Positions 1 through 9,102 of a DNA stretch of 64,000 nucleotides are shown here, piece after piece. Below the pieces are notes generated by a model, which had not been told where the DNA came from, did not search any database, and saw only the letters and a list, made by a program, of their open reading frames with translations. Made by a program: the position numbers and the translations under genes. The DNA is from Sulfuritalea sp. (GTDB lineage: Bacteria > Pseudomonadota > Gammaproteobacteria > Burkholderiales > Rhodocyclaceae), in contig JAUSCI010000056.1 of NCBI GenBank assembly GCA_030651305.1, positions 31,251 to 95,250 of the forward strand, written 5' to 3'. Position 1 is the first letter of the stretch; each line of letters starts with the position of its first letter.

Positions 1-595
1 CTTGCTACTGACGATGGTCTCGGTGCTGGTCGCCATCGCTTCCGGCCATCCCCACCTGCATATTTCGGCGGCGATCACCTTTTGCCTGAAGGTGGTCGTG
101 ATCCCGTGGTTGCTCTACCGACTCAGCGCAAAACTCAACATGCAATATGACGCCGAGGCAATCACGCATCCGACGCTGCTGCTGCTCGGCGGCGTGGCCC
201 TGGTGATCTTCAGTTACCACGTGTCGCAGTCGATCGTGCACCTGTCGGGACTGGCGACGCGCAATACGATTGCCGTCAGCATGGCCATAGAACTGCTGGG
301 CATGCTGCTGATGATTGCGCGCAAGTCGGCGGTAGCGCAGGTGATCGGCTTCATGTCGATGGAGAGCGGAATATTCTTTGCCGCGGTGGTATCCACCTAC
401 GGCATGCCGCTGATCGTCGAACTGGGTCTGGCCTTCGACATTCTGGTCGCCTCGATCCTGTTCGGCGTGTTCTTCTTCCATCTGAAAGACTCTTTCGGCT
501 CGCTTAACGTCGGCCAGTTCAACCGCCTGTCGGAAGCGAACCAGCCCATGCCGTCGCCCGAAGCCGCCGAACCTGCGCCCGGAGAGCGTTCGTGA
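1..595 (+). CDS. hyfE: Hydrogenase-4 component E-like membrane subunit (partial, 5' end missing)
   Basis: This is the C-terminal part (about 197 residues) of a HyfE-type integral membrane protein, a NuoK-related subunit of group 4 hydrogenase-like and Ehr complexes. Alignment by eye with the complete paralogue at 12126-12788 shows about 20 to 25 N-terminal residues lie before the window. Shared segments include ISAAIT, VIGF(M/L)SME and TYGMP(L/M)VE followed by FD(I/V)LV. At least five hydrophobic helices are visible, then a hydrophilic tail rich in Pro, Glu and Ala. The stop overlaps the GTG start of the next gene by four bases, so the genes are translationally coupled. hyfB- and hyfC-like genes probably lie just upstream, outside the window. 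Confidence 0.85.
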   Translation, partial: LLLTMVSVLVAIASGHPHLHISAAITFCLKVVVIPWLLYRLSAKLNMQYDAEAITHPTLLLLGGVALVIFSYHVSQSIVHLSGLATRNTIAVSMAIELLGMLLMIARKSAVAQVIGFMSMESGIFFAAVVSTYGMPLIVELGLAFDILVASILFGVFFFHLKDSFGSLNVGQFNRLSEANQPMPSPEAAEPAPGERS

Positions 596-2061
596 CTCTG
601 CTCGAAATCACGCTGCTGATACCGCTGCTCGGAGGCCTGCTGCTGGCACTCGTCGGCCATCGCCCGATCGCCGGCTGGATCAACATTGCCGTCGGCGTAA
701 TGACCTTCGGCGCCGCGCTGGCCATGGCGCTGGAAGTCCTGGACCATGGCCCGCAACTCTCCCCCAGCCGCATGTTCTACATCGACGCCTTCAATGTTTA
801 CCTGGTGGTGTTGACCGCCTTTGTCGGCTTGACAACGTCGATCTTTTCGCGCCCCTACATGCGCCATGAAGTCGAACGCGGGCGCGTCACGAGCCGGCGC
901 CTGCGCCTGTACCACGCGATGTACCAGTGCTTCCTGTTCTCGATGCTGCTGGCGCTGTCGACCAACAACCTCGGCATTCTCTGGATCGGGATGGAGCTGG
1001 CCACCCTGACCACCGTGCTGCTGGTCTCGCTGTACCGCACGCCGGAGGCAATCGAAGCGGCGTGGAAGTATTTCATCCTCTGCGGCGTCGGCATCGCCCA
1101 GGCGCTGTTCGGCACCGTGCTGATCTATTTTGCCGCCGAGACCAAATTTGGCGCGGGCCGCGATGACACGTTGCTGTGGACCGTGCTGCATGAATCGGCG
1201 GGCGGCATGGACCCGGCAGTGATCACGCTGGCCTTCGTCTTCCTGCTGGTCGGCTATGGCACCAAGGTCGGCCTGGTGCCGCTGCACAACTGGCTGCCGG
1301 ATGCACACTCCGAAGGTCCGACACCGATGTCCGCGGTGCTCTCCGGCCTGCTGCTCAACGTCGCGCTGTATGCCCTGGTGCGGGTCAAGATGCTGGTCGA
1401 TGGCTCGCTGCATACCAACCTCGCCGGCAACCTGATGATGGGCTTCGGCTTGCTTTCCTTCACCGTCGCCGGCCTGTTCCTGCACCGCCAGCACGATGTC
1501 AAGCGCATGTTCAGCTACTCCTCGATCGAGCACATGGGCCTGATCACCTTCGGCTTCGGCATGGGCGGGCCGCTCGCCACGTTTGGCGCATTGCTGCACA
1601 TGACCGTGCACTCGCTGACCAAGTCGGCGATCTTCATTACCGTCGGCCATGCCTGCCAGCTCGCCGGCACGCAGCGCATCACGCAGATTCGCGGCCTGAT
1701 CCGCACCCAGCCCGCGATCGGCTGGGGCTTGCTGCTCGGCACCGTGGCGATCGCCGGCTTCCCGCCCTTCGGCGTGTTCATCAGCGAGTTCCTGCTGCTG
1801 ATGGCGACCATGAAGACCTGGCCGTGGCTGACGATTCCGCTACTGGCCGGCTTCGGCGTGGCCTTCGGCGGGCTGTTTCGGCACATGCAGCAGATGGTCT
1901 TCGGCGAGCCGCCGCCGGGGCAGAAGCCGGTCGAGGCCAACATGCTGCCGGTGGTGGTGCACCTGCTGCTGGTGCTCTGGCTCGGGCTGGCCATTCCGGG
2001 ATTCCTGTCGCGCTGGTTCGAGCAGGCCACGGTGCTCATCACGGGGGCGTCGCCACTATGA
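592..2061 (+). CDS. hyfF: Hydrogenase-4 component F-like proton-translocating membrane subunit
   Basis: A 489-residue antiporter-like subunit of the NuoL/M/N (Mrp) superfamily with 13 to 14 hydrophobic helices. It should form part of the ion-translocating arm of a complex-I-like machine. Diagnostic segments are MELATL (about residue 130), the KVGLVPLHNWLPDAH loop with its Lys and His (about residue 225), and SYSSIEHMGL (about residue 305), all typical of HyfF/NuoM-like subunits. The start is GTG, overlapping the upstream hyfE-like stop. The stop overlaps the next ATG (ATGA). It has a close paralogue at 10665-12119. Confidence 0.9.
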   Translation: MTLLEITLLIPLLGGLLLALVGHRPIAGWINIAVGVMTFGAALAMALEVLDHGPQLSPSRMFYIDAFNVYLVVLTAFVGLTTSIFSRPYMRHEVERGRVTSRRLRLYHAMYQCFLFSMLLALSTNNLGILWIGMELATLTTVLLVSLYRTPEAIEAAWKYFILCGVGIAQALFGTVLIYFAAETKFGAGRDDTLLWTVLHESAGGMDPAVITLAFVFLLVGYGTKVGLVPLHNWLPDAHSEGPTPMSAVLSGLLLNVALYALVRVKMLVDGSLHTNLAGNLMMGFGLLSFTVAGLFLHRQHDVKRMFSYSSIEHMGLITFGFGMGGPLATFGALLHMTVHSLTKSAIFITVGHACQLAGTQRITQIRGLIRTQPAIGWGLLLGTVAIAGFPPFGVFISEFLLLMATMKTWPWLTIPLLAGFGVAFGGLFRHMQQMVFGEPPPGQKPVEANMLPVVVHLLLVLWLGLAIPGFLSRWFEQATVLITGASPL

Positions 2062-3656
2062 CGCCGCGCGATCAACTCGCCGCCTTTCCGCGCCGCCTCG
2101 CCGACATCGGCGTGCGCGTTGAAGCTCGGGAGTCGCCCGGTTTGGCGCCGGCGCAACTCATCCTGGTCAAGCCCGGCGACTGGAGCCGGCTCGGCATCGA
2201 GGCCCGCAGCTGGGGCTGCCGCTGGGTGGCGAGCTGGGGCGAGGAGGTGGATCAGGCGGGCGGCACGGTGATCCGCGTCAACACCTGCTTCGAGCACGGC
2301 GGCGCCTACCTGGTGGCGCGTACCGCGGTACCGCGCGCCGCGCCGGTCCTGGCGTCCCACACCACGTCCTATCCCGGCGCAGACCGTCCCGAGCGCCACA
2401 TCCGTGACATGCTGGGCGTGGTCTACTCCGACCACCCGGACGCACGCCGCTGGACGCGCCATCAGGCATGGACGCAAGCCGAGTGTCCCTTGCGCCGGGA
2501 TTTCCCGGCGGCCGGTTCGCCGCCGGCGCGCACCGCGGCCGATTACCAATACAACTTTTTGCTGGCGCAGGGCGGCGGCGTCTACGAAATACCCGTCGGA
2601 CCGGTGCACGCCGGCATCATCGAGCCCGGGCACTTCCGGTTTCAGGCGGTGGGCGAGACGGTGCTCAAGCTCGAAGAACGCCTCGGCTACACCCACAAGG
2701 GCATCGAGAAGATTGCCGAGGGCCGCGATGCAGAAGGACTGGCGCGACTGGCCGCTCGGGTCTCGGGCGATTCAACGGTGGCGCATGCCTGGGCGGCCTG
2801 CATGGCGATGGAGCAGGCGGCCGGCCTCGACGTACCGTCGCGCGCCGTCTGGCTGCGCGCCCTGATGTGCGAGCGCGAACGCGTCGCCAATCATGTCGGC
2901 GACAACGGCGCGATGCTCAATGACATCGCCTTCGCCTTCGGTTTCTACCAGTTCGCCCGGCTGCGCGAGATGTGGCAGCGGGTCTCGCGCGAGGCCTTCG
3001 GCCACCGCTTCATGATGGATTGCATCGTCCCCGGCGGCGTCGCGACGGACCTGGACCCGCGTTTCATTGCCACTATGCGCGACGAAGCCCATGCCTTGGG
3101 CCAGCAGATCGGCAAGCTGATGGCCATCATCAACGATCTGCCCTCGGTCGCCGACCGCGTGCGCGGTACCGGCGTGCTCAAGCCCGAACACGCCAGGGCG
3201 CTGGGCTGCGTCGGCTATGTCGGGCGCGCCTCGGGCATGGATTTCGACGTGCGGCGCGATGCACCCTACCCACCCTATGACAAGCTGACTTTCGCCGTGC
3301 CGCTCCATCACTATGGCGACGTCAATGCGCGGGCGCGGATGCGGCTCGAGGAAATCACCACCTCCCTGGATCTGATCGAGGCGCTGCTGAACGGGCTGCC
3401 CGCGGGACCGATTCGCGCCGCCTGGATGCATCCGGCGGCGGACACCGAAGGGCTCGGCCTGGTCGAGGGCTGGCGCGGCGAGATCCTGAGTTTCGTCCGC
3501 TTCGGCGCCAACGGGCGAATCGCGCGCTTTTTCCCACGCGACCCGTCGTGGACCACCTGGCCGGCACTCGAACTGCTGATCCACGACAACATCGTTCCCG
3601 ACTTTCCCGTCTGCAACAAGTCGGTGAACGGCTCGTATTCCGGACACGACCTCTAA
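2058..3656 (+). CDS. Ehr-type NuoC/NuoD-fusion large subunit (hydrogenase large-subunit-like, no NiFe site)
   Basis: A 532-residue soluble subunit. An N-terminal NuoC-like domain (about residues 1-150) is fused to a NuoD/HycE-like domain with the family signatures GPVHAGIIEPGHFRF, GYTHKGIEK, ERERVANH and GHRFMMD. Real [NiFe] hydrogenases carry a Cys-x-x-Cys pair after the KGIE segment and another near the C-terminus. Here those places read RVSGDSTVAHAW and DPSWTTW, with no cysteine, so nickel cannot be bound in the usual way. This fits energy-converting-hydrogenase-related (Ehr) complexes. The ATG at 2058 is chosen because it overlaps the hyfF-like stop; the open frame continues further upstream in a shadow frame. 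The C-terminal tail (NIVPDFP...NKS...SYSG.DL) is shared with the paralogue at 9103-10659. Confidence 0.88.
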   Translation: MTPRDQLAAFPRRLADIGVRVEARESPGLAPAQLILVKPGDWSRLGIEARSWGCRWVASWGEEVDQAGGTVIRVNTCFEHGGAYLVARTAVPRAAPVLASHTTSYPGADRPERHIRDMLGVVYSDHPDARRWTRHQAWTQAECPLRRDFPAAGSPPARTAADYQYNFLLAQGGGVYEIPVGPVHAGIIEPGHFRFQAVGETVLKLEERLGYTHKGIEKIAEGRDAEGLARLAARVSGDSTVAHAWAACMAMEQAAGLDVPSRAVWLRALMCERERVANHVGDNGAMLNDIAFAFGFYQFARLREMWQRVSREAFGHRFMMDCIVPGGVATDLDPRFIATMRDEAHALGQQIGKLMAIINDLPSVADRVRGTGVLKPEHARALGCVGYVGRASGMDFDVRRDAPYPPYDKLTFAVPLHHYGDVNARARMRLEEITTSLDLIEALLNGLPAGPIRAAWMHPAADTEGLGLVEGWRGEILSFVRFGANGRIARFFPRDPSWTTWPALELLIHDNIVPDFPVCNKSVNGSYSGHDL

Positions 3657-3659
3657 ATC

Positions 3660-4184
3660 ATGCTGCGCATCCTCGGTAAAATCCAGCGCCTCGGCATCGT
3701 CACCGAACAGTTGCCGGAGATCGGCGAGCCCGCGCTGACCGCAATCGGCGAGCAACTGAAGGCGCACATCGGCGAGCGCTTCGGCGGCAGCCTGGCCATC
3801 CGCGAAGTGGACGCGGGCTCCTGCAACGGCTGCGAACTGGAAGTCCAGGCGCTGAACAACCCTCTCTACAGCATCGAACGCTTCGGCGTACATTTCGTCG
3901 CCAGCCCGCGCCACGCAGACATGCTGCTGGTCAGCGGCCCGGTTTCGCGGCACATGGAAACGGCGCTGCTCCGCACATACGAGGCCACGCCGGAACCGCG
4001 GCTGGTCATCGCGGTCGGCGAGTGCGGCGCCTGCGGTGGCGAATTCGGCATCAGCTACGCCTCGTGCGGCGCGGTATCAAATGTCATCCCGGTCGATGCC
4101 GTCATCCGCGGCTGCCCGCCGACGCCGATCAATCTCATGCGCGGCATCCTGGAGGCCATCGCCAAGCGTTCTCCGGGTGGTTGA
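3660..4184 (+). CDS. Ehr-type small subunit, NuoB/HyfI-like [4Fe-4S] protein
   Basis: A 174-residue NuoB/HyfI-family protein that should carry a single N2-type [4Fe-4S] cluster next to the large subunit. Probable ligands are in EVDAGSCNGCELE (about residues 50-62), VGECGACGG (about residues 118-126) and the GCPPTP loop (about residue 150). It is last in the visible hyfE-F-G-I order, three bases after the large-subunit stop. No ferredoxin-like HyfA or HyfH gene follows. By eye, it is roughly two thirds identical to the paralogue at 8484-9005. Confidence 0.88.
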   Translation: MLRILGKIQRLGIVTEQLPEIGEPALTAIGEQLKAHIGERFGGSLAIREVDAGSCNGCELEVQALNNPLYSIERFGVHFVASPRHADMLLVSGPVSRHMETALLRTYEATPEPRLVIAVGECGACGGEFGISYASCGAVSNVIPVDAVIRGCPPTPINLMRGILEAIAKRSPGG

Positions 4185-4789
4185 CGCTTGGCCGGAGATT
4201 GCACCGACTCCTGATTGAGCTAACCGGATTTCGTGATTGACAATATGCTGGCAATGCACAATTCCATAGGATTGAAACTTGGGGCAAAACTGGTCGTCGC
4301 AGTTCGGCCACTATGCACTGTTCGCAACTATGTGCAGATCGCAGGAGTAAAGCCGTGGCGATTCAGGCGGGGTGTTGCCGCTGGCGAGGAGCACCAGTGG
4401 GAATCTGTACATAGTTTCCCCGTCAGAGAGCACGGGGATGCATTTGCGACGGACCGCCGACAAGGGTAATGCATTTGCGATCCAAGTTAAGCGCCGAAGC
4501 GCCTGTCACCGCCACCACCCTGCATGAAGATATGAGGCATTCCCGCGTAATCGAGGAAACTGTGGCTGAATCTGGATTGCGTTTGTACAGAATTGAACCT
4601 CCTGCGAATACAACAGTGGCGTTGACCAAAACAACGCCACGGGATTTCCATGCGCTTAGAATGGATTCTAGACGCGTAGGCACTTAGCGCGTCGATCAAT
4701 TTTGCGATGAGACAATTCGACAAGATTCGCTGAGGCGCCAGAGATATCTTGGTTCCTTGGTCGGATGCACAGATGCGTGGATCATCAAT
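4185..4789 (+). other. Intergenic region without a convincing gene
   Basis: About 600 bases between the hyfI-like gene and the hybrid kinase. Short open frames exist on both strands, but none has a good ribosome binding site or a recognisable product. Base composition is less GC-rich than in the flanking genes. The only structure seen is a 12-base direct repeat, listed separately. Confidence 0.5.
4438..4480 (+). repeat. Pair of 12-base direct repeats ATGCATTTGCGA
   Basis: Identical copies at 4438-4449 and 4469-4480, offset 31 bases, which is close to three helical turns. They lie about 310 bases upstream of the kinase start. Paired regulator sites would look like this, but no known operator is recognised and chance duplication is possible. 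Confidence 0.4.
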
Positions 4790-7700
4790 ATGGCCCTAAA
4801 TGACCTTGTTACACCGAGCCTCAAGACGCGGATTGCAGTCGCCATCTCCGCGCTCTTCGTCCTGGCCTCGGGCGTGATCGCTTTCCTGGCCCTCACCCTG
4901 TTCGAGGCGGAGAAGAAGAATTCACTTGCGGCCAATTCCTTTGCGATCGTCTCGAACATCGCGGATGACCTGGACGCCAAGCTCCGCATGGCACACAGCA
5001 CCGTTATTGCGGTGGCGGCAACCGTGCCTCCTAATGCGCTGAAGGATTATCTTGTCTCAGAGGCGTTTCTCGAAAGTCAGTCTGCGCTGCATGCCCTATT
5101 CGATAACGGGTTGTTCCTGGTCGCACCCGACGGTCGCCTGGTCGGGGAAAGCCCTCCACGGCCGAAGCGCAGAGGGGAGGACGTTTCCAACCGGGAATAT
5201 TTTCACAAGACACTCGAGACGCGCAAGCCGTACATCTCGAAACCCTACCGTTCGACCCACAAACCGGGCCAGCCAGCCTTGATCATGACCGCCCCGGTGT
5301 TTGACCAGGGCGGCAAGTTGATCGGCCTGCTGTACGGCAGCATGGACCTGCTGGGTTCGAACATTCTGGTCGACTTGGCGCAGCGGCGGATCGGCCATAC
5401 CGGATACATCTACCTCGCGGATGGGCGGGATTCACTAATCGTCCACCCTGACAAAAGCCGCATCATGAAGCCGTCGGCTGCTCCCGGGGCGAATCAGGCT
5501 TTCGACAAGGCGATAGAGGGCTGGGAAGGCACGGACGAAACTGTCAATTCGACAGGCGTAAAAACCCTCGTGTCCCTCAAACGGATCAAGACGACTGGGT
5601 GGATAGTCGGCGCGAACCTTCCCCTCGATGAGTTCTACGCGCCCATCCGGGAAGCGCGGCGCTACTTCTTGTGGTCGACAGCGGTCGGCACACTCGCCAT
5701 TCTCGTCCTTGCCTGGCTGCTCATCCATCGTTTAATCCAGCCCTTGTCGAACATGACCAGGCAAGTGCATTCGATGGTCGAGGCGCCAACCGCGGCAACG
5801 CGATTGACAATTACTTCCCTTGACGAGATCGGAGTGCTGGGCAACAGCGTCAATCAAATGCTGGATACGCGCGCGCGCAACGAACAACGCTTGCGGACGG
5901 CGTCGCTCTACACGCGCAGCCTGATCGAAGCGAGCCTGGATCCACTGGTGACCATCAGCGTTGAAGGGAAGATTACCGACGTCAATCAGGCTACCGAGAA
6001 AGTTACTGGCAAGAGCCGTTCCGATCTGATCGGGACGGACTTTTCCGACTATTTCACCGAACCTGAAAAAGCACGTGCAGGGTACCAGAAGGTGCTCCAC
6101 GAAGGCTCGGTCACCGATTACGCTCTAGCCTTGCGGCATGAGTCCGGAGAAGTGATGGATGTTCTGTACAACGCCAGCGTGTACCGTAGCGAAAAGGGCG
6201 GGGTGTCTGGGGTATTTGCCGCGGCGCGCGACGTCACAGAGCGCAAGCGGACCGAAGAAGCATTACGTAAAAGCGAAAAGAATTTGAAAGAGGCCCAGCG
6301 TCTGGCAAAGATTGGCAGTTGGGATTGGGATATGGCAACGGATACGATCACTTGGTCCGAAGAGTATTACCGCATTGTTGGGTTCGATCCGACACAGAAT
6401 CCGCCGGGATACGAAGATCATCTGAAAGCGTATACGCCGGAGAGCATAGCGCGACTGGATGCGGCAGTAAAAAGAAACACGCAAACCGGCGAACCGTACG
6501 TACTCGATTTGGAGCTTGCCCTTACCGAGGGCCCTCGTCGTTGGATCACGGCTCGCAGCGAAACCAAGCGCGATGCCGAGGGGCGGATCATAGGATTACA
6601 CGGGACAGCGCAAGACATCACCGACCGCAAGCAGGCCGAGCACGCCCTCCGTTCAAGCAAACGGCGCTTTCAGGACATTGCCGCCGCTTCCGCCGACTGG
6701 ATCTGGGAGGTGGACGCCAACGCTTGTTTCACCTATGTGTCGGAGGGCGTGCAAGAACTCTTGGGTTACACGCCGGCGGAACTTATCGGCAAGACCCCCT
6801 TCGACTTGATGCCGCCCGACGAAGCGGACCGGGTTCGACCTCTCTTCCAGGCGTTGGTAGCGGCGCGCAGCGCGTTCCATGAACTCGACAACATCAACCT
6901 GCACAGGGACGGCAGCCTACGGCATGTGCAGACCAATGGCCTCCCGATTTTCGATGACCAAGGCGCGCTCTCGGGCTACAGAGGATTGGACCGGGACATC
7001 ACCGAGCGCAAGCAGGCCGAAGAAGAACTCGAGACACACCGCAACCACCTGGAACAACTGGTGCAAGAGCGCACCCTCGCACTGGCACAAGCCAAGCAAG
7101 CCGCCGAAGCCGCCAACATCGCCAAGAGCGCCTTCCTCGCGAATATGAGCCATGAAATCCGCACCCCGATGAACGGCATCGTGGGGATGGCCAGCATCCT
7201 GCGGCGGGAAGGCGTAACGCCCAAACAGGCCGAACGCCTGGACACCATGGACAGATCTGCCCAGCATCTGCTGAGTGTCATCAACAGCATTCTCGATCTG
7301 TCCAAGATCGAGGCCGGGAAGTTCACTCTTGAAGAGGCGCCGGTTGCCATCAGCAGCCTGCTGAAGAACGTGGTCTCGATCCTGTCGGAACGCGTCAAGG
7401 CCAAGGGAATCAAACTGCTGGTCAAGACCGAGCCTGTCCCGCTCAATCTCTATGGCGACCCAGCGCGGCTACAGCAAGCTTTGCTCAACTACGCCACCAA
7501 TGCCGTCAAGTTCACCGAAACAGGCAGCATAACGCTGCACTTCCACAAGCAGGAAGAGACAGCCAAATCGGTACTGGTGCGCTTTGAGGTAACGGATACA
7601 GGCATCGGCATCGCCCCAGGGGTCATGTCACGGCTCTTCAGCGCCTTCGAGCAGGCCGACAGCTCAATGACGCGCAAATATGGCGGCACCGGGCTCGGCC

Positions 7701-8251
7701 TGGCGATTACCCGGCGGCTGGCCGAACTGATGGACGGAGAAGTCGGCGTCGAGAGCACGCCAGGGGTGGGCAGCACCTTCTGGTTCACCGCGAGGCTGAA
7801 GAAGGGTGACGAGGTAGTCGTAACGCCTCCGGTGATGCATGCCAACGCGGAGACGGCAATCCGCGAGCGCTATGCAGGCCGCTGCATTCTGGTCGCCGAC
7901 GACGAGCCGATCAACCTGGAAGTCGCCCAGATTCAGCTGAAGGCGGCCGGTCTGGCCGTAGATACGGCACAGAATGGCGCAGAGGCCATCGCCCTGGCGC
8001 GAAAGACGGCCTATGCGGCCATCTTCATGGACATGCAGATGCCGAACATAAACGGGCTCGAAGCAACCCGGCAGATCCGCGAGATGCCCGGATACCGGCA
8101 AACACCCATCATTGCCATGACCGCCAACGCCTTTGCCGAGGACAAGGCACGCTGCTTCGAGGCAGGGATGAATGACTTCCTGATCAAACCCTTCGACCCC
8201 GAGACGCTATATGCGATCCTGCTGCGCGAACTGGATCGGCAAGAGGCGTAG
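4790..8251 (+). CDS. PAS-rich membrane hybrid sensor histidine kinase (Cache-HAMP-PAS x3-HisKA-HATPase-REC)
   Basis: A 1153-residue hybrid kinase. A first membrane helix (about residues 13-33) is followed by a double-Cache-type periplasmic sensor (about 45-280) and a second helix (about 288-312). HAMP (about 314-365) and three PAS domains (starting near 384, 507 and 625) follow. A coiled coil leads into HisKA with the phospho-acceptor His in [10 protein letters not shown] (about residue 790). The ATPase domain shows an N box (NYATNAVKF), DTGIGIAP and GGTGLGLAI. The C-terminal receiver (about 1030-1150) has its phospho-acceptor Asp in FMDMQMP. The ATG at 4790 is preferred over an upstream TTG because the transmembrane start follows directly. 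It lies between two Ehr-type clusters; no dedicated output gene is adjacent, and its ligand is unknown. Confidence 0.92.
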   Translation: MALNDLVTPSLKTRIAVAISALFVLASGVIAFLALTLFEAEKKNSLAANSFAIVSNIADDLDAKLRMAHSTVIAVAATVPPNALKDYLVSEAFLESQSALHALFDNGLFLVAPDGRLVGESPPRPKRRGEDVSNREYFHKTLETRKPYISKPYRSTHKPGQPALIMTAPVFDQGGKLIGLLYGSMDLLGSNILVDLAQRRIGHTGYIYLADGRDSLIVHPDKSRIMKPSAAPGANQAFDKAIEGWEGTDETVNSTGVKTLVSLKRIKTTGWIVGANLPLDEFYAPIREARRYFLWSTAVGTLAILVLAWLLIHRLIQPLSNMTRQVHSMVEAPTAATRLTITSLDEIGVLGNSVNQMLDTRARNEQRLRTASLYTRSLIEASLDPLVTISVEGKITDVNQATEKVTGKSRSDLIGTDFSDYFTEPEKARAGYQKVLHEGSVTDYALALRHESGEVMDVLYNASVYRSEKGGVSGVFAAARDVTERKRTEEALRKSEKNLKEAQRLAKIGSWDWDMATDTITWSEEYYRIVGFDPTQNPPGYEDHLKAYTPESIARLDAAVKRNTQTGEPYVLDLELALTEGPRRWITARSETKRDAEGRIIGLHGTAQDITDRKQAEHALRSSKRRFQDIAAASADWIWEVDANACFTYVSEGVQELLGYTPAELIGKTPFDLMPPDEADRVRPLFQALVAARSAFHELDNINLHRDGSLRHVQTNGLPIFDDQGALSGYRGLDRDITERKQAEEELETHRNHLEQLVQERTLALAQAKQAAEAANIAKSAFLANMSHEIRTPMNGIVGMASILRREGVTPKQAERLDTMDRSAQHLLSVINSILDLSKIEAGKFTLEEAPVAISSLLKNVVSILSERVKAKGIKLLVKTEPVPLNLYGDPARLQQALLNYATNAVKFTETGSITLHFHKQEETAKSVLVRFEVTDTGIGIAPGVMSRLFSAFEQADSSMTRKYGGTGLGLAITRRLAELMDGEVGVESTPGVGSTFWFTARLKKGDEVVVTPPVMHANAETAIRERYAGRCILVADDEPINLEVAQIQLKAAGLAVDTAQNGAEAIALARKTAYAAIFMDMQMPNINGLEATRQIREMPGYRQTPIIAMTANAFAEDKARCFEAGMNDFLIKPFDPETLYAILLRELDRQEA

Positions 8252-8423
8252 GCGAGATCCGGTCGCTGTCTGAGTCCGCTGTTGAGCAAGTCGAATGTCG
8301 CCACCGGGCACTTGACTGTCATTCAGTTCTTTGCCGCAGAATCCCAGAAGAGCAAAGGTGCATTGCGTCGCACAACCCCATACGCATATCAATCACGAAG
8401 TTCGGGCCGCCTATTCGCCGTAT

Positions 8424-8437
8424 CGCCAGCGCCGACT
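8424..8437 (+). repeat. Dispersed repeat copy 1 (CGCCAGCGCCGACT core)
   Basis: A perfect copy of the 14-base core in the convergent gap between the hybrid kinase and the cluster B small-subunit gene. The left flank CGCCGTAT matches other copies. Nothing else was recognised in this 232-base gap. Confidence 0.7.
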
Positions 8438-8483
8438 TTTGTCAGTGGGCCTTCAATGGCGTCCGACGGACACGGATGCCGCC

Positions 8484-9005
8484 TTATTTCTGACTGCGGA
8501 TCGCCGTCAGGATGCCGCTCAGCAGATCCAGCGGCGGCGGCGGACAACCCGGTACCGCGACATCGACCGGAATCACGTTCGACACCTTGCCGCAGCTCGC
8601 ATAGCTTTCGCCGAAGATGCCGCCGGTACAGCCGCAATCGCCGACCGCGACCACCAGTTTGGGCGCCGGCATGGCCGCATAGGTGCGCTGCAGCGCCACC
8701 ATCATGTGCCGCGAAACCGGGCCGGTAACCAGCAACATGTCGGCATGGCGCGGGCTGGCAACGAACTTGATGCCCAGCCCTTCGATGTTGTAGTAGGGGT
8801 TGTTGAGGGCGTTGATTTCGAGTTCGCAGCCGTTGCAGGAACCGGCATCGACTTCGCGGATGGTCAGCGCGCGGCCGAGGATGGCGAGGATCTCGGCGTG
8901 AATACGCTCACCCTCGGCCCGCTCCACGCGCCAGTCGTCATTGCCCTGCGGCGTTGCTTCAGTACGCAGGCCGGTTCTGACAATCTGCTTGAGCATGGTC
9001 CACAT
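8484..9005 (-). CDS. Ehr-type small subunit, NuoB/HyfI-like [4Fe-4S] protein (cluster B)
   Basis: A 173-residue NuoB/HyfI-like protein, paralogue of the gene at 3660-4184. Probable cluster ligands are in EVDAGSCNGCELE, VGDCGCTGG and PGCPPPP. It is the last gene of cluster B. Unlike the other junctions in the cluster it is separated from the large subunit by about 97 bases, which contain a GC-rich spacer with AGCGAAGCGAAGG-like sequence. A second ATG nine bases downstream is an equally good start. Confidence 0.88.
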   Translation of the reverse strand: MWTMLKQIVRTGLRTEATPQGNDDWRVERAEGERIHAEILAILGRALTIREVDAGSCNGCELEINALNNPYYNIEGLGIKFVASPRHADMLLVTGPVSRHMMVALQRTYAAMPAPKLVVAVGDCGCTGGIFGESYASCGKVSNVIPVDVAVPGCPPPPLDLLSGILTAIRSQK

Positions 9006-9102
9006 CAGCGTATCGACCTCATAAGAAACTCGCCGGGCCGCCCCAAGCGTTTCTTGCCCCTTGAGGGGAGAACCGAGCGAAGCGAAGGTTTGCGGGGTGG
9101 GC

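Noticed and set aside
592..4184. Calling the hyf-like clusters hydrogenase 4
   Set aside because: Both large subunits lack the two Cys-x-x-Cys pairs that bind nickel, and no maturation endopeptidase gene is nearby.
4233..4687. Small open frames between cluster A and the hybrid kinase
   Set aside because: No ribosome binding sites, no recognisable product and competing frames on both strands.
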